From Endothia cerciana (taxonomy: Eukaryota > Ascomycota > Sordariomycetes > Diaporthales > Cryphonectriaceae): a stretch of 64,000 nt of DNA. The translations under genes and the position numbers were made by a program. The notes below the pieces were generated by a model. It made no database searches, was not told the origin of the DNA, and saw only the letters and a program-made list of their open reading frames with translations. Below, piece after piece: positions 11,257 through 21,370 of this stretch. Numbering within the stretch: position 1 is the stretch's first letter; each line of letters begins with the position of its first letter. The stretch covers positions 372,001 through 436,000 of the forward strand of contig JALRMH010000029.1 in the NCBI GenBank assembly GCA_026119935.1, written 5' to 3'.

Positions 11257-13283
11257 TTAACCACGCGGACAGTGGTGTGCTTGATTGCAAGCTCTGGCGA
11301 TGCTGCGGATGATAAAATGGCGGATCTCAGAAGCCTTGGATGCATCAAGCTCTGTAATGAAGTGGTTGCCGAGGCGAAGGAGAGAAAGAGCATGACAAAC
11401 GGCGTGGATACCAGAGTCCTGGGCGGCCGAGACGTGCTGGACAGCTAGGTTAGCTATAGCTGTATCCTGGGTAATACTATCAGGGTAGGCAGTATTGATC
11501 TGTTCAACGGCGTGGTTGTAGAGCAGCCGGCCGTCCTCAGTGTCCAGCTCGTCCCAGGGGTTGTAGATGGCGACCTGACCAGTCTTGGGTAACCCGCTCT
11601 CCACTAGAGAGACACGGATATACATAACGAACCAGTATTGTCTTTGTCCTATGCAGACGATGGCGCCCGGCTCGGGGATGGCGGTCTTGGCGGGTAGGAT
11701 GGCCACGAGCCTCTCCGGTTGAACTGGTGCGAGGAGTTGTGTAGAAATACCAACGGCCTTAGGGGTCAGGTCTGAAGGCTTGGAATGTTTACCCTTTTGG
11801 GGTGGACAGCAGCCTAAAAGAGAGGCTCAGACCTCTGACATCCTGAAGGTCTTTAAGAGGACGCCGCTGGGGCCCTTCAATTTGATGTTTGACTTCCGCT
11901 GTACGTCCCAGTCACTGGCAGATCCAGCTATCTCGAACCCAAATGCATCTATGCTGCTGCCTTTCTTGCTATGGGCCAACTTGATGGAAAGCTGTGCCTG
12001 GGTGAACTCTTGAAGATCCATACCCGGCTTGAAATGGTAGATACGACCCACTTGTTCGATGAAGCGTCGGACCAGTTTGATTAGTGCCTTAATAAAGCCA
12101 GTGAACTCGGGAGTGCGGGCATCTCGGTCAAGGAGGATACTGATGAAACGATAGAAAACAACCGGCTTGATATCCTGGAGGTTCCGAACACCGTTGACTT
12201 TGAGCAATTCAGTAAGTGGAAGGACGAAGGCCATCTTCGGGACCATAGGCTTTGATCACTGGAGCATTGTTGCTACCAAGCGCGATAAATCGTGTTTGTA
12301 ATATTCGTTCTCACGGCTTGTATGCGAATGCTGTCCTCTGTAGTCGCATGGCCTGCTCGATTCAGTCCTTGTATATGGTTTCCACAGCAATGTTCTCGTG
12401 GCTACCCTTCACGCCCTGCTGCACCAGCCGCTTCTTTTCTGCCTCCATCATGACGTCGAAAATACGAGCCATCTCGGTCGCAGAGTAAAGCTGATTGGCA
12501 ATAGGTAGCAAGCTCTCCCCCCTCAACGATGTCCATGGAAATAAGAAGGTCCGTTATCATGTTCTGGTCCTGGATGAACTCATCATTTCTCTTCTTGATG
12601 TCCGCACATACGGCCTGGTCTGCTATGAAAAGCAGGCGGTCATGCAGATATGCGGGGCTGTTTGAGCATGTTGAGCAAGCCTCGTGCCTTATCAACAGGA
12701 ACGGTGGCGCAGTAGCAAAACTATTCGTGTCCTTAGGACTGGTTCTCATAGAAGGGGCTGCGGTAGTCGTCCATGAAATGCTATTCCAGTGGTCATTGAA
12801 CGCCAGACGAGCTTCCAGGCTCCCGCTTGGCAAGCGCTGAGGAAGCTTTGAATGGGGTATCATCCACGAGATTTAAAGCGGCCTCCTTGCTCTCGGAATC
12901 ATCAATGGTGTGAGTGAGTGCAGCCCCGAGAGCCTCAGTCTTGGTGTTGCAGTCCTTCTGCACGTTTTCCGCAGTGCACTCAGCATCACGAGCCTCACGC
13001 AACTTCTGTGCGTACTCCATTGTCTTAAGGCGTTTGCGGGCTAATTTTTCGCCTATATCTTCCCCTTGCGCTTGGCCTTATCAAATAAGACTTGTGTCTC
13101 TTGGCGGAGCTGGCTGGCCGTGGAGAACGCCTTAGCCGCCCGCTTGACAGCTTTCTGGTGCTTGGTGAGATCAGATGTCGTGGTGACCCAGCCTCCATGG
13201 CCTCTTGAAGAGGACCAGACATGGCGGCGATGATGATTATTCCTGAGCTTGAGGAGAAAGAATGTCAGCTCGCCACCGGACAA
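11257..13283 (-). pseudogene. Ulp1-protease-like gene, frameshifted
   Basis: Coding-like segments follow one another on the minus strand in different frames: a Lys/Ala/Gln-rich coiled-coil-like N-terminus (13283-13053), its continuation shifted by one base near 13065 (13050-12793), further segments at 12863-12500 and 12246-11827, and a C-terminal segment 11706-11257. The last resembles the C48/Ulp1 peptidase fold: a Tyr-Trp-Phe-Val strand, a Tyr-Asn-Pro-Trp-Asp-Glu-Leu strand, then QDSGIHAVCHALSLL where Ulp1 enzymes normally have Asp-Cys-Gly. Stops also interrupt the middle (for example near 12388 and 12330). Introns cannot explain all the shifts because several neighbouring frames join without a usable splice pair. 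The family assignment is from remembered sequence pattern only. Confidence 0.5.
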
Positions 13284-16200
13284 AGCGCCGGCCCGAACTC
13301 AGAAGGCAAGGTGACAGAAGTTGATGTGGGAAGGAGGAGAGGGAGAGAAGGACTGCTTCACAGGCTGCCTACTTTGCAATATGCTTGAGGTCGTACCGAT
13401 GTAAGGGCCACTAAGGAAAAGGGAATGAAAGAAAAAAAAAAAAAAAAAAGAAGAGAACTTATGGCGGGTTGCGAGGGTCAAAGGTCTCTTAGAACGGATG
13501 GGGTCGAAGTATGAGTGCAAAAATAGGCGATAAAGCACCTGGGAACGAGAAGCGAAAACACCACCAACAGTGCTCTGTAAACGACCGGGGTGAGGAGTGA
13601 GGGAGGCCAAGATTCATTTGGTAGTCTGCCAGGTAACTCAACTGAAGGAGAAGTGGTGTCCGACTTTTCTTACCCCAGCGAGCGAGGCAGTTGCCAGGCT
13701 GTGAGGGGGCTTCACGGTGGTCAGCGAAGATGACACACACTTCAGGTGTGGGTGTAGGCGAGAACTGATGGTTCCAGCTGAGAGGCGGGTGATTGCGAAA
13801 TTTGTAACGTCGGGAATCCCGTAGGTGGGCTGTATTTTGATGTGAAAGGTCTGTAGTGGGTACGCCGCAAAGGACGGGCGACTCTCCTGTGTAGCTTTGG
13901 GGATAGAAAAGAAAGGTCAAGATAGGCCATCTGTCAAGAGGGGAGAGCTACCGAGACAGACGCGTCGGAAACACCCGAGAAAGGACCTGGCTTTTGTGTT
14001 GTCCAAGGAGGATGATCGTGGGGCATGGCACCAGTCAAGAGAGGTGTGGACGGATGAAAACCGATCCGACTCTTTGGAAGCCAGAGTTTGCGGATGATGG
14101 CTAGGTCGGAAGCCTGGAGATGATGTGACGTGAATGGGTCACCAGCGATAACAGGAATGTAAAGACAAGATACGAAACGAGAGAGCCTCTGGATCGAGGT
14201 CAGGCTGTACGGTGTCTGTCTGCTTCCAGAGATTGGCTCGATCAACTTTGTGGTTTCAAATGGAGTGATCGCTGTGCAAGACCCTCGCTCTTTACAAAGA
14301 CTGTTTCTTCCTGAATAGAGATCTCAGCGTTAATCTCCCTCCTTGATCTTCAGCCACGGTCCACCAGTCCTTCGATAAGCCTCAGAGGTGGCTCATGCAT
14401 ATATCATCTCCCCTCCGGACGGTCGACCTTTTAATAGGCAGGTCTTCTCCAGAAATTCTGCCCATCCGCCCACGCCCTCTTCATGTTTCGCATACCTGGC
14501 TGGTTGCCTGGTGAAGGGACTCGTAGTTGCTAAGTAGCTCAGGAGCTCAGCCTCACATTTCCCACGAAGGTTTGCAAGGTCTAGAACCTGAAACTCTCAG
14601 ACCTGGACCCCCAAATTTCATAGCATAATATCGAGGATTATACAGGAATATCACCAACAAGACAACTACAAACTTTAACAAAAAGGATGGTGTGGCAATC
14701 CTATCCATATTGGCAGACCCTTTGTTCTGCGTGACAACATCTTACGTTTTATTCCTCTCCATACTAAAATATACCCGCAGGATTAATCTACAAGTGTGGG
14801 CTAGATACAAGAACATTCTATTGTCATTAGCGTTGTCAGGGTCAAGGTGAACACGCTGAAGCCTAAGCCCAAGCGGGCTGCAGGACCTTGGGAAAGGTAC
14901 TGACTATACCATCGTTGCTAGCTGTTAGTCTTTGGGCTAAGCCTCGGATCCCCTGTTGCCGTTGGCGTCGTCGTATTCGAGCAGGGTGTCAAGTTGACTA
15001 TTGGCTGACCCGCGTCTGTGGCAGGGCACGTGGTCTGAGTCTACGCCGCGGGCATGCAGGTGATGGTCCTGTTTTGGCGAAAGCCAGTGTTATTCTGGCC
15101 CTCAGCGTTCAAGGCTTAGGCATTAGTTGGCGAGGCCCTCTACACCCTCTGCGAGATGGAATTAGTATCATACCACCAGAGCAGACGATAACCTGGTTTG
15201 GGGAGAGGGAGCGCAGATCAAGTTAGCTGTGCGTCTCCGTCGGGCTCACTGGCAGGGGCCAGGAAGCTGGCGACCCCCTTTGTCAAAGCAGGAGACTGGA
15301 CTGGAAACGAAGGTGATAGGTAGGAATGCAGAACTGGCAAACCACAAGGTAGCATAGCACTAATGCCACCATGAGTGACTGTATCTAAATACAGAATAGT
15401 CTGCCGCGGCACCAAGAGAGGCATAAGGAACAGCGAGCGAAGGTATATCCTCGAGCTTAGGTCGCCGGTGATGAGAGCTTTACTAATCAACACAATCTAC
15501 ACAGCCGTTATTAAGCTTGGGAGGGTACGTTTCAGTGCTCTAGAGAACTGAAATGCTCATCACAGGCTAGCACCGCTCTGGCCGCCCCGGCCCCAAGGTC
15601 ATGCAGTCTACTCAATTCGGCGAGAATAGGGCGCTATTACTGAAGTCTCCCTTCTCATACATAGTAGAATGAATATTATCGTGGTGTTCCTGCCCTTGCT
15701 ACCTCTGGCCTCTCTGGTTCGGAATGCAACATCTAGGGCATCGTGGGACGAAGCTGTGGAGAAGCACCCAGCTGTGGACATCCCACCAGCGCAGCTTCAA
15801 TCCACCGTGGCTCCCAGACGCGTTCGTCCGCTAGAACCACCCCCGCGCCCAATTGTGCCAAAGCCGGCGATGCCTGAGCCCAAGAAGCCCTCAAGCCATA
15901 GACGCAGGCAAAGAGAGCTATGACTCCAAGCACCAGAGATCAGTCAGAAGACCATTCCCGAGTCTATTGGGAGACAAGGGACTCTAATAGTGCGACTATC
16001 TCTTGAGGCTATTACGAGTTATGTTGCCGGGGTTGGCTTCATATTGAAGTTTCCTTCCTTATTTTTTCAACAATATACTAGCCACGTAGAGACTGTATTT
16101 AGATATAATTAACCAGCAGATCCTGCCTGTGCTGTCTTTTGATACTACTTACGGTCTCTCATATCTACAAAAATAACCTCCCCAAAAAAAAACCCCCAAA

Positions 16201-16749
16201 AAAGAAATCGTTTAAAGCTCTCCTCTCCATCTTGATCTGCTTCTCTATATCTACCACTCAATAGTCGGTATCGAAGTCGGAGTCAGAGTTGGAGCCGATG
16301 TTGTCGTTAGGCCACTGTCTATGTACTCTGCTTACTGTAGTAATTACTTTCTGGCCGCATTCTTCTGTCCTAGTTCTTGGCTGCGCTGATTCCTTTGACC
16401 GCCTCACCTGCTTGACCGTGCCCTCTTCCCCTGGCTGAGCTAACATCAACAACTTGAACCGCCAGAGGCCCCAGGCTGTTCACTCGGGTGGGGCGGTCCC
16501 AGGTTTTGGTAAATCCGCACTGGCCTGTCGTACCCCAGCTGCATGTCTTCACGGACATGTGGAATACGGTCATGCGCCCCTCCTGCAGCACCAGATCAAG
16601 CTTCTCAGCGACGTGGTCCAGTGCGTGAGTCCTCCACCCTGGTGCTTCCCTCCCCTGATCCACCACCAGGTTCTCCTTTACCCGGCCACGTGCCCGGAAT
16701 ATAGCCAGGGCGGAATATGCAGAACTGACGATGCGATGTGGGACATTTA

Positions 16750-16755
16750 GGCTAA
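16750..16755 (+). promoter_or_regulatory. XlnR/Xyr1-type GGCTAA motif
   Basis: A GGCTAA hexamer 535 bp upstream of the alpha-glucuronidase start codon. GGCTAA/GGCTAR is the known core of the fungal xylanolytic activator XlnR (Xyr1), which controls alpha-glucuronidase in Aspergillus. A six-base match is weak evidence, but the context fits. Confidence 0.4.
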
Positions 16756-16966
16756 TTCACGGGAATACAGGCCATTCGTGGGGATGTGCACTAAAACTGC
16801 TCGATGGGCCCTGTTCATCCCCGTCCTTGAAGAAACCTCCATCCCAACATCAAGTTCTATGGGGGAATCGACTGCTCCCCGCATGACGATGTGGGGGATG
16901 TCCCATGTAAATCTGGGGGAGGATCATCTCGCATACACCGCTGGCCTCGGTCTCATGGACACCGAG

Positions 16967-16973
16967 TATAAGA
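16967..16973 (+). promoter_or_regulatory. Possible TATA box (TATAAGA)
   Basis: TATAAGA lies 317 bp upstream of the alpha-glucuronidase ATG. The distance implies a long 5' leader if it is used, so the assignment is weak. Confidence 0.25.
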
Positions 16974-17289
16974 GCAAGAATCGTTTCCGCGGTGAACGAC
17001 ATTAGAACATCAGCCATCCTCGCAGGTTTGTGGGGAAAATGGGGCAATGGATAAAAGAAGAAAAGAGAAAAACAGAACTGTATCTCCCACCCCCCTCCCC
17101 CTGCATGGCTTGACCTAAGCGACGGCACACATTGCCGAGCAGCAAATGGCGGCCATGACTGAGTCGCGATCTGCCCATCGTGGGTTGGAGATGATCTCAG
17201 CCCTCAGTAAAGTAATAAATGCTCCCGCCCGCCGCCTCGGTTCCCTACCCACCGGCTCCGATGATGGTTATTGTCCCTGGCTATTTACC

Positions 17290-20174
17290 ATGTTGCGCAG
17301 ACTCCTCCTCCTACCCCTGGTGGCTCTCTTAGCAGGGCCAGTCGTGGCCGAGGATGGCCTCGCAGCCTGGCTCCGCTACGCACGCATCCCTGATGCGGCA
17401 GGACACGCCTCCGGTGTCCCCTCGACGGTGGTGGCCCTCAACACCACCAAGATGAGCCCGGTTTACACGGCCGGCGTGGAGCTGGAGCAGGGGATCAGGG
17501 GCATCCTGGGCAAGCCCGTCTCGGTGACCAGCTCCCTCTCCCGGGATGGCTCGTCCATCACGGTCGGGACCCTCGCCGGCTACACCCAGGCAGGCGGGAG
17601 CCTCACCAGCACGCCCACCCTCCAGGGCGACGGCTTCTGGCTCGACACGAGGGACGGCAGCGTCCTCATCCTATCGCAGACAGAACGCGGGGCCCTCTAC
17701 GGCACGTTCACCTACCTCTCCATGCTGGCTCAGGGCAACCTCACCCCCGTGGCGTATGCGAGCAACCCTAACGCGCCCGTCCGCTGGGTCAACCAGTGGG
17801 ACAACCTCGACAGCAGCATCGAGCGCGGGTACGCCGGGGCGTCCATCTTCTTCGCCAACGGCGTCGTCAGGGATGACCTCAGCAGGGCGGCCGACTACGC
17901 GCGGCTGCTGGCCTCGGTTGGCATCAACGGCCTGATCGTCAACAATGTCAACGCGGACGAGAACATGCTCAACGACACCAACGTCGCCGGGCTGGGTCGC
18001 ATCGCCGACGCCATGCGGCCGTACGGCGTGCAGGCGGGCATCTCGCTCAACTTTGCCAGCCCCAACGCCACGCTCGGGACCTTCGACCCCGTGGACCCCG
18101 CGGTGCAGGCGTGGTGGGCTAACATCACGGACTACATATATGAGACGGTCCCTGACCTCGCCGGCTTCCTGGTCAAGGGCGACAGCGAGGGGCAGCCAGG
18201 CCCCATGACTTACAATAGGACGCTGGCCCAGGGGGCAAACCTGTTTGCAAAACCGGCCGCAAAGTACGGCGGCACCATAATGTACCGGGCCTTCGTCTAC
18301 AATGACATGCTCAGCGAGAGCGACTGGTACGCGGACCGGGCCAAGGCGGCTGTCGACTACTTCCAGCCGCTGGACGGGGAGTTTGACGACAATGTCGTTG
18401 TCCAGATCAAGTATGGCCCCATCGACTTCCAGGTGCGGGAGCCGACGAGCCCGCTCTTCGCGAACCTGCCCAACACCAACGTCGGGATCGAGCTGGAGGT
18501 CGCCCAGGAGTACCTGGGGCAGCAGTGCCACCTGGTCTACCTCCCGCCGCTGTGGAAGACGGTGCTGGACTTCGACCTGAGGGTGGACAACCAGACCTCC
18601 CTCGTGCGGGACATCGTCGGCGGGAGGCGTTTCCACAGGACCCTCTCCGGCTCCGCCGCGGTCGTCAACGTCGGCATGAACAGCACCTGGCTCGGCAGCC
18701 ACCTCGCCATGTCGAACCTCTACGGCTACGGGCGCCTCGCCTGGGACCCCGCGCAGGAGCCGGAGCCTATCCTCCAGGGCTGGATCCGCCTGACCTTCTC
18801 GTCCGATACCGCCGTCGTCGACACCCTCACGCAGATGTCCATGCTCTCCTGGCCCGCGTACGAGAACTACACCGGCAACCTGGGCATCCAGACCCTGACC
18901 AACATCCTGGGCAACCACTACGGGCCAAAACCTCAATCACAAGATGGAAATGTATGAGGCCTTGAGACTTTTTTTTTCCTTTCTTTTTCCTTTTTCTTTT
19001 TCTTCTCACCACTCCTGCACCCTAATTCCTACCGTCTTCGGGGCTTCTTTCCTTAACTCTCGGTTGTCTCACTCGGGATCCAAGTTCATAGTAGAAGATC
19101 GCCCTTGGCAAAGACGCCAAGTGCTCTTTTGTCTCACCGTGGACGCAGCCCTGAGACATCCCATGTCGAGGCCCGGAATCTCCCGAGCCCCTCGGCCCCC
19201 CCCCTCCCCTCTCCCTGACGACGCCAGAAGCAACCCACCCCTCGTCCCTGCAAGAGCTACAGTAAGACTGACGCCAAAAAAAAAAAAAACGCCTTTAGGG
19301 CTACTGCCAGTGGACACGCGCAGGGCCCGAGAGGGTCGGCATGGACCGCACCGTGTTCAACGGCACCGGTAACGGCACGGGCTACAGCGCGCAGTACCCG
19401 CCGCAGGTGTACCAGGGGTACGAGGACGTCGGGTCCACGCCCGACGAGCTGCTGCTGTGGTTCCACCACGTCCCCTGGACGCAGCCGCTGCGGTCGGGCA
19501 GCACCGTGATCCAGCACTTCTACGACGCGCACTACGCCGGGGCCGAGACCGCACAGGGGCTCGTGCGGATGTGGGAGTCCCTCCGGGGCCGGCCGGGCGT
19601 CGACGGCCAGAGGTACGAGGAGGTGCTGCTCCGGCTGGCGTACCAGGCCGGCCACGCCCTCGTGTGGAGGGACAGCATCGTCGACTTCTACTACAACGTG
19701 ACCTCCATCCCCGACGCGGGCGGGCGGGTGATGAACCACCCCTACCGCATCGAGGCGGAGGACATGGCGCTGGACGGATACGAGGTACTCTACGCCGAGC
19801 CCTTTGAGGCGGCTAGCCGCTACAAGGGCATCATGACGACGAGCAACGACACCGCCGGCGTCGCCACCACCACCGTCCCGTTTGCCACGGGCGTGTATGA
19901 CCTCGCTGTAAATTACTTCGATGTCATTGGCGGCAGGGCGCACTGGGAGGTGTTCCTCGGGAACAGGTCGGTGGGGTCCTGGGTGGGGGACATGGAGGAT
20001 ACCCTGGGGCATGCGCCGAGCCAGCTCCCTGACGAGAGCGCAGCGACGAGGATCACGTTCAGGGGGGTCGGCGTCACCAAGGGTGAGGAGCTCAGGCTCG
20101 TGGGGACGCCCGAGGGGATCGAGGCTGCTTTTGTGGATTATGTCAGTTTCCTGCCGCCCGGGGTGGCGGACTAG
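17290..20174 (+). CDS. aguA: GH67 alpha-glucuronidase, secreted
   Basis: Exons are 17290-18951 and 19299-20174, giving 845 residues, the usual size for fungal AguA. The enzyme removes 4-O-methyl-glucuronic acid from the non-reducing end of xylo-oligomers outside the cell. The start was set at the Met opening a strong signal peptide (MLRRLLLLPLVALLAG); the frame is open further upstream but that part lacks a signal. GH67 hallmarks are clear: acid Glu300 in DSEGQPGP, Asp379 in GPIDFQ and Glu407 in AQEYLGQ, with the 28-residue Asp-Glu spacing of the family. The 347-nt intron (18952-19298) is phase 0 and joins ...SQDGN to GYCQWTRAG; it carries T-rich and A-rich tracts. Many N-glycosylation sequons fit secretion. 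Probable induction by xylan through XlnR is inferred from the upstream motif. Confidence 0.95.
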
Positions 20175-21370
20175 AAGCCGCCTTGCTGGGTGAGGGGGGG
20201 GAGGGGGAGGGAGGGGGAGGGAGGGGGAGAAGTGATCCGATGTGGTGCAGCTTTCACCTGCCTTGGTTGTCTGCAGACCCGTGCGTGCCCAGCCACGGCC
20301 TTGCCTATCTTTACCTCGTGTCGGCCGTCTTGCCGTCACCGAGGGTTCACAACATGCTCACTGCGTCAACGCACCACTGTAGGGGGGGGGGGGTCCTGGA
20401 AAGGGTGGTGTCGTGTTGGAGGCGGGAGAGGGTCATCCGCACACCGCGCCCCCGCGAGATCTGAGACATGGCCTGCCATCAGAGACATGTGTCTGCATCT
20501 GACGGGGGAACTCTACCGCCCTCCTGGCCCACCCAACACCAGGCTGTAAGTACACGCTACACGATCACGGTCACACAGCAGCGATCGTGGCACAGGGTGG
20601 TGTGTTGTGGCGCCCTTGGCATCGGAACGTCTTCCGATGCTGTCTGGCAGGAAAGGATTCCATTTCTTAACCGCCCCGAGTGGATGAGACTAATCCAGGT
20701 AATAAAAAAAAATAAAAAAAATAAAAAGATGACGCAGTGTCTGCCCGCCCGCCTCTATCTACGAGCACGGTTGGGAAGTCCCAACATGCAATGTGAGTGT
20801 CAAGTGAATCGACAAGAAACATCCCGAGGTCACCCGCCCATTCCTTTGATCCTGACCGGGACTGGTACCGCGCTTGGGAATAACTCCGAGCAAACTCCTG
20901 AGACATGTACGAATGAAACGACGAAAATGGAACCGCCCACCCTCAAGAATTCAGCAAAGGAGACGCCGTAGAGATACCGAGAAAATGCAAAAAAAAACAA
21001 CCCCCACCCCCCCCCCCAAAAAGGATAGAATCGTTGCCGCCCAGAATGACACCAACCAGTTACTCCTGATAAGCTATGCCGTAAAGACAGGAAGCTAAGC
21101 CGAATCGCTGAGACTGAAATTTGAGAAGCGAAGGTCGTACATCTGGCATGATCGCCTCCGCGAGGGTGGAAAGAGGCCTGCCCGGGTGCAAGCGGTGGTG
21201 AAGACGGTGTGTAGGATGAATATAAAACGAAAAAAAACGTATGATGGGATATACTCTGTGTAATGTCGACGCGAGAGAGGGAATAATGGTGAGGATCCCA
21301 CATGGGCCAAACGCCGGGAAGACGGTGATTGAGCCTCGAGCCGGAGTCGGCTGCAATAGGGCCGAGAGCA
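20175..21370. other. Intergenic region between convergent genes
   Basis: Contains the 3' flanks of the alpha-glucuronidase and of the Zn2Cys6 regulator, which converge here. It is low in complexity: G-rich repeats directly after the GH67 stop, a 12-G run (20382-20393), an A-rich tract near 20703-20728 and a C run at 21007-21017. No gene is supported. Confidence 0.5.
20187..20230 (+). repeat. G-rich tandem repeat with quadruplex potential
   Basis: Repeated GGGGGAGGGA-type units start 13 bp after the alpha-glucuronidase stop codon. At least four G-triplets with short loops are present on the coding strand, so the transcript's 3' region could form a G-quadruplex. Confidence 0.7.

Larger units (their letters stand above)
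13284..17289. other. Intergenic region including the GH67 promoter
   Basis: No supported gene. An 18-A run lies at 13432-13449. A plus-strand frame at 15669-15923 starts with a signal-like hydrophobic segment and becomes Pro-rich (84 codons), and a minus-strand frame at 16370-16666 has a Cys/Trp patch. Neither has a recognisable family or neighbours, so they stay uncalled. The last 500 bp carry the alpha-glucuronidase promoter, with GTGGGG motifs (CreA consensus SYGGRG) near 16773, 16897 and 17031. Confidence 0.45.

Noticed and set aside
13489..14245. Minus-strand frames upstream of the Ulp1-like relic
   Set aside because: Ser/Pro/Phe-rich frames overlapping each other and a poly-A tract, with no continuity into the relic.
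17671..18936. Minus-strand open frame of 421 codons opposite the alpha-glucuronidase
   Set aside because: It mirrors a GC-rich coding exon; its Val/Asp/Arg/His-rich composition and lack of any domain are typical of antisense shadows.
19257..20339. Minus-strand open frame of 360 codons opposite GH67 exon 2
   Set aside because: Antisense shadow of the same gene, and it runs through the G-rich repeat and intron A tract.
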